A DNA stretch of 40,745 nucleotides from Micromonospora arida (GTDB lineage: Bacteria > Actinomycetota > Actinomycetes > Mycobacteriales > Micromonosporaceae): contig NZ_QGSY01000132.1 of the NCBI RefSeq assembly GCF_003857035.1, forward strand, positions 1 through 40,745, given 5' to 3'. The notes below the pieces were generated by a model. That model was not told the origin of the DNA. It made no database searches and saw only the letters and a list, made by a program, of their open reading frames with translations. Positions within the stretch are counted from its first letter, which is position 1, and every line of letters begins with the position of its first letter. The translations under genes and the position numbers were made by a program. Shown here in pieces: positions 7,734 through 15,753 of this stretch.

Positions 7734-7838
7734 TCGAAGCCGCCGTCGGGGTCGCGGAACAGCCGCAGCACGGGCTCGGGGACAGCTCTTGTGGCGGTCG
7801 GCGCAGCGGCTCCGACGGCGTAATGAAAGGCTTGGCAC

Positions 7839-9584
7839 ATGAGTTCCGCACCTGCACAGCACGACGCACCGATTGACGCACCGATCGACGCCACCCCCGA
7901 CGGCACCGACGAGGTGAGCGCCTTCACCGAGCTCGGGCTCCGCGCCGAGCTGCTGGGCGCGCTCGCCGCCCTCGGGTACGAGGAGCCGACCCCCATCCAG
8001 CGCGAGGCTATCCCACCGCTGCTGGAGGGTCGGGACCTGCTGGGTCAGGCGGCCACCGGCACCGGCAAGACGGCTGCGTTCGCGCTGCCGCTGCTGAACC
8101 TCATGGCGGCACACCGTCAGGGCGGCGACCCGGTGGCGCTGGTGCTGGTGCCGACCCGGGAGCTGGCGGTACAGGTCTCCGAGGCCTTCCACCGCTACGG
8201 CAAGGACCTGGGGGCGCGGGTGCTGCCGATCTACGGTGGGCAGCCGATCGGGCGGCAGTTGCGGGCACTGGACAGCGGTGTCGACGTGGTGGTGGCCACC
8301 CCGGGCCGTGCCCTCGATCACATCGCCCGGGGCACCCTGCGCCTCGGTGGGTTGGCCACGGTGGTGCTCGACGAGGCCGACGAGATGCTCGACATGGGCT
8401 TCGCCGAGGACATCGAGGCGATCCTGGAGCACGCGCCGACGCAGCGTCAGACGGTGCTCTTCTCGGCCACCATGCCGTCGCGCATCGACGGGATGGCCCG
8501 CCAGCACCTGCGCGAACCGGTGCGCATCGAGATCGGCCGGGAGCAGCAGGTCGCGGGTGAGGCGCCCCGGGTGCGGCAGAGCGCGTACATCGTGACCCGG
8601 GCGCACAAGCCGGCCGCGCTGGGCCGGGTCTTGGACGTGGAGTCCCCGACCGCGGCGATCGTGTTCTGCCGCAGCCGGGAAGAGGTCGACCGGTTGACCG
8701 AGACGATGAACGGTCGGGGCTACCGCTCCGAGGCGCTGCACGGCGGCATGAGCCAGGAGCAGCGCGATCGGGTCATGGGTCGGCTGCGGGCAGGCACCGC
8801 CGACCTGCTGGTGGCCACCGACGTGGCGGCCCGTGGGCTGGACGTCGAGCAGCTGACCCACGTGGTCAACTACGACGTGCCGTCCGCCCCCGAGTCGTAC
8901 GTGCACCGGATCGGTCGGGTGGGTCGGGCTGGCCGCGAGGGCGTGGCGATCACCCTCGCCGAGCCGCGTGAGCACCGGATGCTCAAGACCATCGAGCGGG
9001 TGACCGGCCAGCGGATCACCATCGACAAGATCCCCACCGTGGCCGACATGCGCACCCGGCGGCTGGAGCTGACCCAGGCGGCCCTGCGGGAGAGCCTGCT
9101 GGAGGACGACCTCGACCCGTTCCGGGTGATCGTGGAGACGCTGACCGACGAGTTCGACCTGATGGAGGTCGCCCTCGCCGCCGTGAAGCTGGCCCACGAG
9201 GTGACGTCGCCGGGCTCCGACGACGAGGAGGAGATCCCGCAGGCTCCGGTCCGTGGGCCGCGCGAGGGTCGCCCGGAGGCCGGCGGCCGGGGCGGCGACC
9301 GGCGGGGCGGGGGCCGGCCACGCTCCGGCGGCGGCAACACCGTCCAGGTCTTCGTCGGCCTGGGTCGACGCGCCGGGGTGCGCCCGCAGGATCTGGTCGG
9401 CGCGATCACCGGGGAGACCGGCATCCGCGGTCGGGACATCGGCTCGATCGAGATCGCCGACCGGTTCTCACTGGTGGAGGTGCCGCAGGGGGTGGCCGAT
9501 GAGGTCATCTCCGGGTTGCGCTCCAGCACGATCAAGGGCCGCAAGGCCACCGTGCGCCGCGACCGCGGCGGCGACGAGCGCTGA
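7839..9584 (+). CDS. DEAD-box ATP-dependent RNA helicase with DbpA-like C-terminal domain
   Basis: A 581-residue helicase with the full motif set: Q motif (FTELGL...PTPIQ), Walker A AATGTGKT, PTREL, TPGR, DEAD (VLDEADEML), SAT (FSATMP) and the HRIGRVGRAGR arginine finger. After the helicase core (about 20-385) comes an acidic then Arg/Gly-rich linker, and residues about 500-575 form a DbpA/CsdA-type RNA-binding fold (VQVFVGLGRRAGVRPQDLVGAI). This layout is that of DeaD/CsdA cold-shock helicases, which unwind structured RNA during ribosome assembly and mRNA decay. The ATG at 7839 follows GAAAGG with 8 nt spacing. A hairpin terminator follows the stop. Confidence 0.93.
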   Translation: MSSAPAQHDAPIDAPIDATPDGTDEVSAFTELGLRAELLGALAALGYEEPTPIQREAIPPLLEGRDLLGQAATGTGKTAAFALPLLNLMAAHRQGGDPVALVLVPTRELAVQVSEAFHRYGKDLGARVLPIYGGQPIGRQLRALDSGVDVVVATPGRALDHIARGTLRLGGLATVVLDEADEMLDMGFAEDIEAILEHAPTQRQTVLFSATMPSRIDGMARQHLREPVRIEIGREQQVAGEAPRVRQSAYIVTRAHKPAALGRVLDVESPTAAIVFCRSREEVDRLTETMNGRGYRSEALHGGMSQEQRDRVMGRLRAGTADLLVATDVAARGLDVEQLTHVVNYDVPSAPESYVHRIGRVGRAGREGVAITLAEPREHRMLKTIERVTGQRITIDKIPTVADMRTRRLELTQAALRESLLEDDLDPFRVIVETLTDEFDLMEVALAAVKLAHEVTSPGSDDEEEIPQAPVRGPREGRPEAGGRGGDRRGGGRPRSGGGNTVQVFVGLGRRAGVRPQDLVGAITGETGIRGRDIGSIEIADRFSLVEVPQGVADEVISGLRSSTIKGRKATVRRDRGGDER

Positions 9585-9590
9585 GCACGC

Positions 9591-9625
9591 CGTCGGCGAC
9601 CGCCGGAGCACGACGGTCGCCGACG
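9591..9625 (+). terminator. Hairpin terminator after the RNA helicase gene
   Basis: A perfect 12-bp inverted repeat, CGTCGGCGACCG (9591-9602) and CGGTCGCCGACG (9614-9625), with an 11-nt loop, begins 6 nt after the helicase stop. There is no U-run, which is usual for actinobacterial intrinsic terminators. Confidence 0.7.
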
Positions 9626-9739
9626 CCACTGCCCGGCGAGGCGGCGGGAGAAACGAGAGCACCCGCCGCCCGCGTCGAAGAGCAGGCGCTGTCCAGCAGC
9701 CGTATCTACTGTGCATCGTCGCGTGCTGGCCGACGCGGA

Positions 9740-10144
9740 TCAGAGGGCGTACGGGCCGAAACGGCCCCAGGCCACCACTGCGGCGAGGACGAGCAGCACC
9801 GCGCAGGTGACCGCGCCCTGGATCTCGGTGCGACGCCCGTCCGGGGAGGTCTGCTGCTCGCGGGCACGCAGGTGCACCAGGATGCCGCCGATCATGACGA
9901 TGACCAGCCCGACGGCGGCGAGTGGGGTGAGCACTGTGGCGATGCCGGTGGCGGCGGGCAGCACGAGCCCGGCGGCGGCCAGCAGCTCGACCGCGCCGAG
10001 CGACTTGACCTGCGACGGCGGCACCGGGTCCACCCACCGCATGACGTCGCGCAACTTCTCCTTGGGCTGGCTCAGCTTGGCCAGCCCAACGCCGGCGAAG
10101 ACGGCGGCGAGCAGGATCTGAATGATCCAGAGCACCACGTTCAC
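9740..10144 (-). CDS. DoxX-like small membrane protein
   Basis: A 134-residue protein with four predicted transmembrane helices and the DoxX-like (DoxX_2) pattern: IIQILLAAVFAGVGLAKL at the start, then VMRWVDPVPPSQVKSLGAVELLAAAGLVLPAATG. Members of this family are small integral membrane proteins, some linked to oxidative or thiol stress, but no activity can be assigned. The ATG at 10144 follows a GGAGG-like site (10149-10153). It lies downstream of the lon terminator and is probably monocistronic. Confidence 0.8.
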   Translation of the reverse strand: MNVVLWIIQILLAAVFAGVGLAKLSQPKEKLRDVMRWVDPVPPSQVKSLGAVELLAAAGLVLPAATGIATVLTPLAAVGLVIVMIGGILVHLRAREQQTSPDGRRTEIQGAVTCAVLLVLAAVVAWGRFGPYAL

Positions 10145-10229
10145 GGGGGTTCCTCCAGGGGGCCGCCTCGCGGCGGAGAGGTGGTTGACGGTGCAGACGA
10201 GACAGTAGACCGTCCCCCGCGTACCGAAA

Positions 10230-10261
10230 GGGCCCCCGCCGTCGGAAGACGGCGGGGGCCC
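10230..10261 (-). terminator. Strong hairpin terminator downstream of lon
   Basis: A perfect 14-bp stem (10230-10243 with 10248-10261) closed by a 4-nt GGAA/TTCC loop lies 14 nt beyond the lon stop on the minus strand. It separates lon from the DoxX-like gene. Confidence 0.85.
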
Positions 10262-10275
10262 GCATGGTCGGAGCG

Positions 10276-12606
10276 TCAGACCGCGAAGAGCGCCGGACCG
10301 TCCAGCGTCTTCACGTCGGCCGGACGCAACGCCAGGGCGAGCACGTCGGCCACGTCGGCCAGGGTGTGCACGGTCAGCGCCTCGCGCACCTCGGTCGGCA
10401 GGTCGTCCAGGTCGGGCTCGTTGCGCGCCGGGATGATCACCTCGGTGAGGCCGGCCCGGTGCGCGGCGAGCAGCTTCTGCTTCACCCCACCGATCGGCAG
10501 CACCCGACCGGAGAGCGTCACCTCGCCGGTCATCCCGAACTCTGGGCGGACCGGGCGACCGGTGACCAGCGACGCCAGGGCCGTGACCATGGTGATGCCG
10601 GCGCTCGGACCGTCCTTGGGCACCGCGCCCGCCGGGAAGTGGACGTGGATCCGGCGTCCCGCGAGAGCGTTCGGGTCGATGCCGAACCGCCGCCCGTTGG
10701 AGCGCAGGTAGGAGAGCGCGATCTGCGCCGACTCCTTCATCACGTCACCGAGCTGGCCGGTCAGGGTCAGCCCCGGCTCGCCCTCCATGCTGGTCGCCTC
10801 GATGAAGAGCACGTCCCCACCGGCACCGGTGACGGCCAGGCCGGTGGCCACGCCGGGCACGGCGGTGCGCTCGGCCGATTCCGGGGTGAACTTCGGCCGA
10901 CCCAGGTAGCCGGCGAGGTTGTCGGTGCCGACGCGTACCGGCGTCGGGTCCGTCGCCAGCGTCACCGCCACCTTGCGCAGGATCTTGGCCAGGGCACGCT
11001 CGAGCTGCCGGACACCGGCCTCCCGGGTGTACTCCCCCGCGATCAGCGCGAGAGCCTCATCGGCGACGCTGACCTCGTCGACGGTCAGCCCGGCCCGCTC
11101 CCGCTGCCGGGGCAGCAGGTGGTCGCGGGCGATGGCGACCTTCTCGTCCTCGGTGTACCCGTCCAGGGTGACCAGCTCCATCCGGTCCAGCAGGGGGCCG
11201 GGGATGGACTCCACCACGTTGGCGGTGGCCAGGAAGAGCACGTCGGACAGGTCGAGGTCGACCTCCAGGTAGTGATCCCGGAAGGTGTGGTTCTGGGCCG
11301 GGTCGAGCACCTCCAGCAGGGCGGCGGCCGGGTCACCGGCGTAGCCGGCGGCCAGCTTGTCCACCTCGTCGAGGAGCACGACCGGGTTCATCGAACCGGC
11401 CTCGCGCAGCGCGCGGACGATCCGACCGGGCAGCGCCCCCACGTAGGTGCGTCGGTGCCCGCGGATCTCCGCCTCGTCGCGGACGCCGCCGAGCGACACC
11501 CGGACGAAGTTACGCCCGAGCGCCCGCGCCACGGACTCGCCGAGGCTGGTCTTACCCACCCCGGGAGGACCGGCGAGGGCGAGCACCGCGCCGGAGCCGC
11601 GTCCGCCGACCACACCGAGGTTGCGCTCGGCACGCCGGTTGCGCACCGCCAGGTACTCCAGGATGCGGTCCTTCACGTCGGACAAGCCGGCGTGGTCGGC
11701 GTCGAGCACCGCCCGGGCCGCGGCCAGGTCGGTGTTGTCCTCGGTACGCGTGCCCCACGGCATTTCGAGGACGGTGTCCAGCCAGGTACGGATCCAGCCC
11801 GCCTCCGGGGAGGCGTCGCTGGCCCGCTCCAGCTTGCCGACCTCGCGCATGGCCGCCTCGCGCACCTTCTCCGGCAGCTCGGCGGACTCGACGCGGGACC
11901 GGTAGTCGGCGGAGCCGTCCGGCTCGTCCTCGCCCAGCTCCTTGCGGATCGCGGCGAGTTGCTGGCGCAGCAGGAACTCGCGCTGGGACTTCTCCAGCCC
12001 CTCGCGGACGTCACTGTTGATCTGCTCGGTGACCTCCTGCTCGGCCAGGTAGTCCTTCACCCAGCCGACCAGCAACTCCAGCCGGGCGGTGACGTCCGGC
12101 GCGGCCAGCAGTTCGGTCTTCTGCTCCAGGGTCAGCCAGGGCGCGTAGCCGGCCGAGTCGGCCAGCTCGGAGAGGTCGGTCATCCGCTCCACCGCGTCGA
12201 TGACCTGCCAGGCGCCCCGCTGCTGGAGCACGGATGTCACCAGGGCGCGGTACTCGCGGGCGAGTTCCCGGGCCCGACCGGCGTAGGCGGGTTCGTCGAG
12301 TTCGGTCGCCTCGACCCAGAGGGCGGCACCGGGGCCGGGCACGCCGGAGCCGATCCGGGCCCGGGACAGGCCACGGATGACGGCGGCGGGCTCACCCTCG
12401 GGCAGCCGGCCGACCTTCTCGATGGTGGCGACCACGCCCACCGGGCCGTACTCGCCGTCGATGCGCGGCACTGCCAGCAGCTTGCGGTCGCCGGTCGCAC
12501 GCGCCGCGTCGATCGCGGCCTGGGTGGTGGGGTCGAGGGTCACCGGGATGACCATGCCGGGCAGCAGTACGGCGTCGGTCAGCGGAAGTACCGGAAGAGT
12601 TGCCAT
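10276..12606 (-). CDS. lon: ATP-dependent Lon protease
   Basis: A 776-residue LonA-type protease. Order: N-terminal substrate-binding domain (about 1-190, LPVLPLTDAVLLPGMVIPV), coiled helical region, AAA+ module with Walker A LAGPPGVGKTSLGE and Walker B VVLLDEVDKL, and the C-terminal serine-lysine peptidase with Ser668 (KDGPSAGITM) and Lys711 (GGVKQKL). It degrades damaged and selected regulatory proteins in the cytosol. The ATG at 12606 is chosen because homology starts at MATLPVLPL and a GAGGTG site lies 6-11 nt upstream. A HAIR-like inverted repeat 18-38 nt upstream of the start indicates HspR repression, as known for lon in Streptomyces. Confidence 0.95.
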   Translation of the reverse strand: MATLPVLPLTDAVLLPGMVIPVTLDPTTQAAIDAARATGDRKLLAVPRIDGEYGPVGVVATIEKVGRLPEGEPAAVIRGLSRARIGSGVPGPGAALWVEATELDEPAYAGRARELAREYRALVTSVLQQRGAWQVIDAVERMTDLSELADSAGYAPWLTLEQKTELLAAPDVTARLELLVGWVKDYLAEQEVTEQINSDVREGLEKSQREFLLRQQLAAIRKELGEDEPDGSADYRSRVESAELPEKVREAAMREVGKLERASDASPEAGWIRTWLDTVLEMPWGTRTEDNTDLAAARAVLDADHAGLSDVKDRILEYLAVRNRRAERNLGVVGGRGSGAVLALAGPPGVGKTSLGESVARALGRNFVRVSLGGVRDEAEIRGHRRTYVGALPGRIVRALREAGSMNPVVLLDEVDKLAAGYAGDPAAALLEVLDPAQNHTFRDHYLEVDLDLSDVLFLATANVVESIPGPLLDRMELVTLDGYTEDEKVAIARDHLLPRQRERAGLTVDEVSVADEALALIAGEYTREAGVRQLERALAKILRKVAVTLATDPTPVRVGTDNLAGYLGRPKFTPESAERTAVPGVATGLAVTGAGGDVLFIEATSMEGEPGLTLTGQLGDVMKESAQIALSYLRSNGRRFGIDPNALAGRRIHVHFPAGAVPKDGPSAGITMVTALASLVTGRPVRPEFGMTGEVTLSGRVLPIGGVKQKLLAAHRAGLTEVIIPARNEPDLDDLPTEVREALTVHTLADVADVLALALRPADVKTLDGPALFAV

Positions 12607-12623
12607 CGAACACCTCGCGTTGA

Positions 12624-12644
12624 GTTGAGCGTGTCTCACTCAAG
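12624..12644 (-). promoter_or_regulatory. HAIR-like (HspR) operator upstream of lon
   Basis: The sequence TTGAG (12625-12629), nine bases, CTCAA (12639-12643) has exactly the geometry of the HAIR element CTTGAGT-N7-ACTCAAG. The right half-site, ACTCAAG, is complete; the left has substitutions at its two outer positions. HspR binding to HAIR represses dnaK, clpB and lon operons in Streptomyces. The site lies 18 nt before the lon start codon, where a repressor would block transcription. Confidence 0.7.
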
Positions 12645-12742
12645 TAACAAAGCGTTCCCCTTGTTCCGATCTGTGACCCAGGCCACTCTTCCGGTTGGTC
12701 CGTCGAGCCGCCCGGGACCGGCGGGCGACCCGACGAGGCGCC

Positions 12743-13612
12743 TCAGGTGAGCTTGCTCTTCACCGTGTTCACCACCGAGCCGGCCACCCCCGGGTTGGTG
12801 CCGTACAGGCGGGGGTCACCAGGGGGCAGCACCGGCTCCGGCGCGTTCGCCCGCGGGTTGTCGTCGTACCGGAACTCGCCCTTGCCGTCCGGCGAGGGCC
12901 CGGATGCCCAGCGCCCCCGGGCGGCGTCGGTGCCCGAGGAGAAACCCAGGTAGGTGTAGCCGTACTCCTCGGTGAACTCGCCCGAGTCCGGGAACGCCTC
13001 GGGCACCGGCATGTCCTCCAGCCCGTCCTCCTTGAGCTGCTCGATCGCCGCCAGCCACATGTTCTGGTGCATCGTGTCGCGGGCCAGCAGGAAGCGAAGC
13101 ATCTGCTTGACGCCCGGGTCGTCGGTCATGTGGAACAACCGGGCGACCTGGAGCCGACCCTGCGCCTCGGAGGTGACGTTGAGCTGGAAATCGGCCAACA
13201 GGTTGCCGCTGGCGGTGATGAACGCGCCGTTCCACGGCACCCCGTTGGAGTCGGCGGGCAGGGCGCCACCACCACCGTGGATGAAGTGCGCCGGGTTCTC
13301 GCCGGCGTAGGTCGCGGCACCTCCGGGGTCCTCCGCGATCCCCTCGGTCAGCGACAGCGGCGCGTTGTCCAGCAGTCGGGTGATCATCGTGACGATCATC
13401 TCGACGTGGCCCATCTCCTCCGTGCCGACGTCGAGCAGCAGGTCCTTGTACTTGCCGGGCAGTCGGCAGTTCCAACCCTGGAAGAGATACTGGTTGGCGA
13501 CCGTCATCTCGCCCCACTTGCCGCCCAACACCTCCTGCAAACGGCGGGCGAACGCCGCGTCCGGGCCGTCCGGCTTGGCTTCGAACTGCAGATCCTTGAC
13601 GTGTCGGAACAT
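12743..13612 (-). CDS. Manganese (non-haem) catalase
   Basis: A 289-residue dimanganese catalase. The ferritin-like four-helix core carries all expected ligands: Glu35 (KWGEM), Glu66 and His69 (TEEMGHVEM), Glu149 (TSEAQGR) and His182 (RDTMHQNMW), closely matching the positions in the characterised Lactobacillus plantarum enzyme (35, 66, 69, 148, 181). It disproportionates hydrogen peroxide in the cytosol. The ATG at 13612 (MFRHVKDLQF) follows a GAGG site; an upstream in-frame extension lacks homology. The C-terminal 60 residues are Pro-rich (PEPVLPPGDPRLYGT), as in Gram-positive homologues. It is transcribed alone, with neither neighbour close on the same strand. Confidence 0.93.
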   Translation of the reverse strand: MFRHVKDLQFEAKPDGPDAAFARRLQEVLGGKWGEMTVANQYLFQGWNCRLPGKYKDLLLDVGTEEMGHVEMIVTMITRLLDNAPLSLTEGIAEDPGGAATYAGENPAHFIHGGGGALPADSNGVPWNGAFITASGNLLADFQLNVTSEAQGRLQVARLFHMTDDPGVKQMLRFLLARDTMHQNMWLAAIEQLKEDGLEDMPVPEAFPDSGEFTEEYGYTYLGFSSGTDAARGRWASGPSPDGKGEFRYDDNPRANAPEPVLPPGDPRLYGTNPGVAGSVVNTVKSKLT

Positions 13613-13696
13613 CCAACCTCCTCGGTACCGGAAAACAGGTAGCGAGGCCGTTCCCACCCCGATGACCCGAGCGGGCCAACCGGTGTCCCGCCCGGG

Positions 13697-14428
13697 TCAG
13701 CGCACCGGGCGAGCCATCGGCAGCAGCACCTCCAGCGCCACTCCACGGGGCCGTAGCCGGTGCGCCCGCAACGCTCCTCCGTCCGTCGCGACGAGCTGTC
13801 GCGCGATCCACAGGCCCAGACCGGACATCCCGACGGCCGGCGCCGGACGCCGTAGCGCGACCAGCAGCGCATCGCCGACCCGGCCCTCGTCGGTGACGAG
13901 GATGCTCAGGCTGGAGCCGCGCACTGTGGCGTAGAGCCCGACGTGTCCGTCCGGCGGCCCGTGCCGCAACGCGTTCTGCACCAGGTTGACCAGTACCTGT
14001 CGGGTTCGTCCGGCCGGCACCGGGCAGGAGGCCGCCCGCCGGGTGGCCCGCGCCCGCCGACGGCCGACCGGCACCAGCGCGGCGGCCTCCCGCAGGATGC
14101 CCGCCAGCGCGACGGCCGGCTCCGGCTGCGGAGCCGGCGTCAGCACGCCGGTGCCTGCGGTCGCGTCGCGCAGGAGGCTCTGCAGGTGGGCGGCCTGGTC
14201 GCGGGCCAGCTCACTGAGCGCCCGCCGGTCGTCCCCGGTCAGCTCGCGACGCTCGTCGGCCAGCGCGCGGGTCAGCGACGTCAGGGTGCTGATCGGCGTA
14301 CGGAACTCGTGGCACAAAACCCGCAGCAGCAACTCCGAATCGGCCACCGTCGGCCGTCGCTCGTCTGGTGTCGGCTCAATGGGGTGCAACCCTCGCAGCA
14401 GGTCCCGCAAACCATGCCGTACGCGCAT
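13697..14428 (-). CDS. Soluble sensor histidine kinase
   Basis: A 243-residue minimal kinase without transmembrane segments or a recognisable sensor domain. His40 lies in the HisKA H-box (VLCHEFRTPISTLTSLTRAL). The HATPase part has an N box (NLVQNALRHGPPDG) and a G box (GMSGLGLWIARQL). Translation starts at ATG 14428. It is divergently transcribed from a LuxR-type response regulator 65 bp away, so they are probable partners. However, that regulator belongs to the NarL class, which normally pairs with HisKA_3 kinases, while this kinase is HisKA class. The pairing is therefore uncertain. Confidence 0.85.
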   Translation of the reverse strand: MRVRHGLRDLLRGLHPIEPTPDERRPTVADSELLLRVLCHEFRTPISTLTSLTRALADERRELTGDDRRALSELARDQAAHLQSLLRDATAGTGVLTPAPQPEPAVALAGILREAAALVPVGRRRARATRRAASCPVPAGRTRQVLVNLVQNALRHGPPDGHVGLYATVRGSSLSILVTDEGRVGDALLVALRRPAPAVGMSGLGLWIARQLVATDGGALRAHRLRPRGVALEVLLPMARPVR

Positions 14429-14493
14429 CCACCCGACTCCTCTCGTTCGGTGCGAACCCGCATGATCGGTACCCGCTGGGGAACGGCGCAGAC

Positions 14494-15135
14494 ATGCCGG
14501 GAGCCTCCACCTTGCGACTCGTCGTCGTGGACGATCACCCGCTTTTCGTCCGCGGCCTGGAGTTACTGCTCCCGATCACCACCAACGGCCGCGCCGAGGT
14601 GGTCGCCTCGACCGGCGACGCCGCCGCGGCGGCGGCCCTGGTCAGCAACCACTGCCCCGACCTGGCCCTTGTCGACCTGCACATGCCGCCGCCCGGCGGC
14701 ATCCGGGCGGTGGCCGCGATCCGGCGGACCACCCCACGGGTACGGGTGGTCGCGATGTCCGGTTCCGCCGAGCCCGGGCCAGCGGTCGAGGCGCTGCGAG
14801 CCGGCGCCGAGGGGTTCCTGCCCAAGACCAGCGAACCGGAGGAGCTGCTGCCCCCACTGCTGGCCATCCTCGACGGCTGGGCGGTGCTGCCGGCCGAACT
14901 GCTGCGCACCATGCTGCGACCCACGCGCTTCGCGGCCGTCGACCTGGACGGCGAGGAACGGCGGCTGCTGCGGGCGATCGCCGCCGGCCGCAGCACCGTC
15001 GACATCGCCGAAGAACTGCACGTCTCCGAACGGACGGTGAAACGGATGACCGCCGCGTTGCTGCGCAAGTTGCGGGTCTCGAACCGGGCCGAGGCGGCTG
15101 CCCTCGCCGGTCACAGCGGCATCCTCGGGGAATGA
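14494..15135 (+). CDS. LuxR-type response regulator
   Basis: A 213-residue NarL-family regulator. The receiver has VVVDDHPLF, phospho-acceptor Asp61 (ALVDLHMPPPGG) and Lys in GFLPKTSEP. A LuxR-type helix-turn-helix occupies about residues 148-205 (EERRLLRAIAAGRSTVDIAEELHVSERTVKRM). ATG 14494 is taken as the start because the receiver begins immediately after it; only a weak ribosome binding site (GGGGA) is seen upstream. It is divergent from the soluble kinase gene. Confidence 0.85.
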   Translation: MPGASTLRLVVVDDHPLFVRGLELLLPITTNGRAEVVASTGDAAAAAALVSNHCPDLALVDLHMPPPGGIRAVAAIRRTTPRVRVVAMSGSAEPGPAVEALRAGAEGFLPKTSEPEELLPPLLAILDGWAVLPAELLRTMLRPTRFAAVDLDGEERRLLRAIAAGRSTVDIAEELHVSERTVKRMTAALLRKLRVSNRAEAAALAGHSGILGE

Positions 15136-15148
15136 AGCCTCGACACCG

Positions 15149-15163
15149 AACCGATTCACGGTT
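15149..15163 (+). terminator. Possible short terminator after the response regulator
   Basis: AACCG-ATTCA-CGGTT forms a 5-bp stem 13 nt after the stop and is followed by TT. The flanking ACCGA and TCGGT could extend it. It is weak and could equally be part of the lsr2 promoter region. Confidence 0.3.
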
Positions 15164-15279
15164 TTGCTCGGTAACGGAATCGCGACGCGCCGAATGAATG
15201 GAAGGCATATTGTTGCGGATTACCGGGGTGATAGGTCAGACTTTGGACACATCCCGCCGCACACAGGGAGTAATCGGCA

Positions 15280-15627
15280 ATGGCGAGAAAAGTAATCACG
15301 GTCCTGACCGACGACCTCGACGGTGGGAAGGCCGACCGGACGGTTGAGTTCAGTCTCGACGGCGTGGCCTACACGATCGATGTCTCCGACGAGAATGCCG
15401 GCGTCCTGCGCAAGGCGCTCGATCCGTACATCAATGCGGGTCGGCGGATCGGGCGCGGTCCGGTGGAGAGCACCCGTTCAGTCCGGCGACCGGGGCGACC
15501 CGCCGGCGCGGGAATGGATCGGGAGCAGAACCGGGCCATCCGGGAATGGGCCGTCAAGAACGGCTACAAGATTTCCGAGCGGGGCCGGATCCCGGTTGAG
15601 GTCGTCGAGGCGTACAAGAGCCGCTGA
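15280..15627 (+). CDS. lsr2: Lsr2-type nucleoid-associated protein
   Basis: A 115-residue xenogeneic silencer. The N-terminal dimerisation and oligomerisation domain (1-60) reads [27 protein letters not shown]. An Arg/Gly/Pro-rich linker follows, then a C-terminal DNA-binding domain with [26 protein letters not shown]. Its RGR loop inserts into the minor groove of AT-rich DNA. Start ATG 15280 follows CAGGGAG. The 144-bp upstream region is noticeably less GC-rich than the surroundings, consistent with a strong and possibly autoregulated promoter. A 16-bp hairpin terminator follows. Confidence 0.95.
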   Translation: MARKVITVLTDDLDGGKADRTVEFSLDGVAYTIDVSDENAGVLRKALDPYINAGRRIGRGPVESTRSVRRPGRPAGAGMDREQNRAIREWAVKNGYKISERGRIPVEVVEAYKSR

Positions 15628-15634
15628 CGCGACT

Positions 15635-15670
15635 CGACGGGGCCCCGCCGGAAACGGCGGGGCCCCGTCG
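15635..15670 (+). terminator. Hairpin terminator of lsr2
   Basis: A perfect 16-bp stem (15635-15650 and 15655-15670) with a GAAA loop lies 7 nt after the lsr2 stop and is followed by TTTG. Confidence 0.88.
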
Positions 15671-15694
15671 TTTGTCCGGGCACCGGAAACGAAG

Positions 15695-15740
15695 CGGCGG
15701 CCGGCCACCCCGGGTTGTCGCCCCGGGTGGCCGGCCGCCG
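15695..15740 (-). terminator. Hairpin terminator of the secreted-protein gene
   Basis: A perfect 16-bp stem (15695-15710 and 15725-15740) with a 14-nt loop that can itself pair lies 13 nt past the stop of the minus-strand gene. With the lsr2 terminator it insulates two convergent genes. Confidence 0.8.
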
Positions 15741-15753
15741 TTGGTACGTCAGC

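Noticed and set aside
6774..9197. Very long minus-strand open frame opposite the membrane-protein and helicase genes
   Set aside because: It is antisense to two clearly recognised genes, has low-complexity His/Gln/Arg/Gly-rich composition and no domain; it is a by-product of high GC.
10264..12750. Long plus-strand open frame opposite lon
   Set aside because: It mirrors lon in antisense and has repetitive Gly/Gln/Val/His composition; lon is unambiguous on the other strand.
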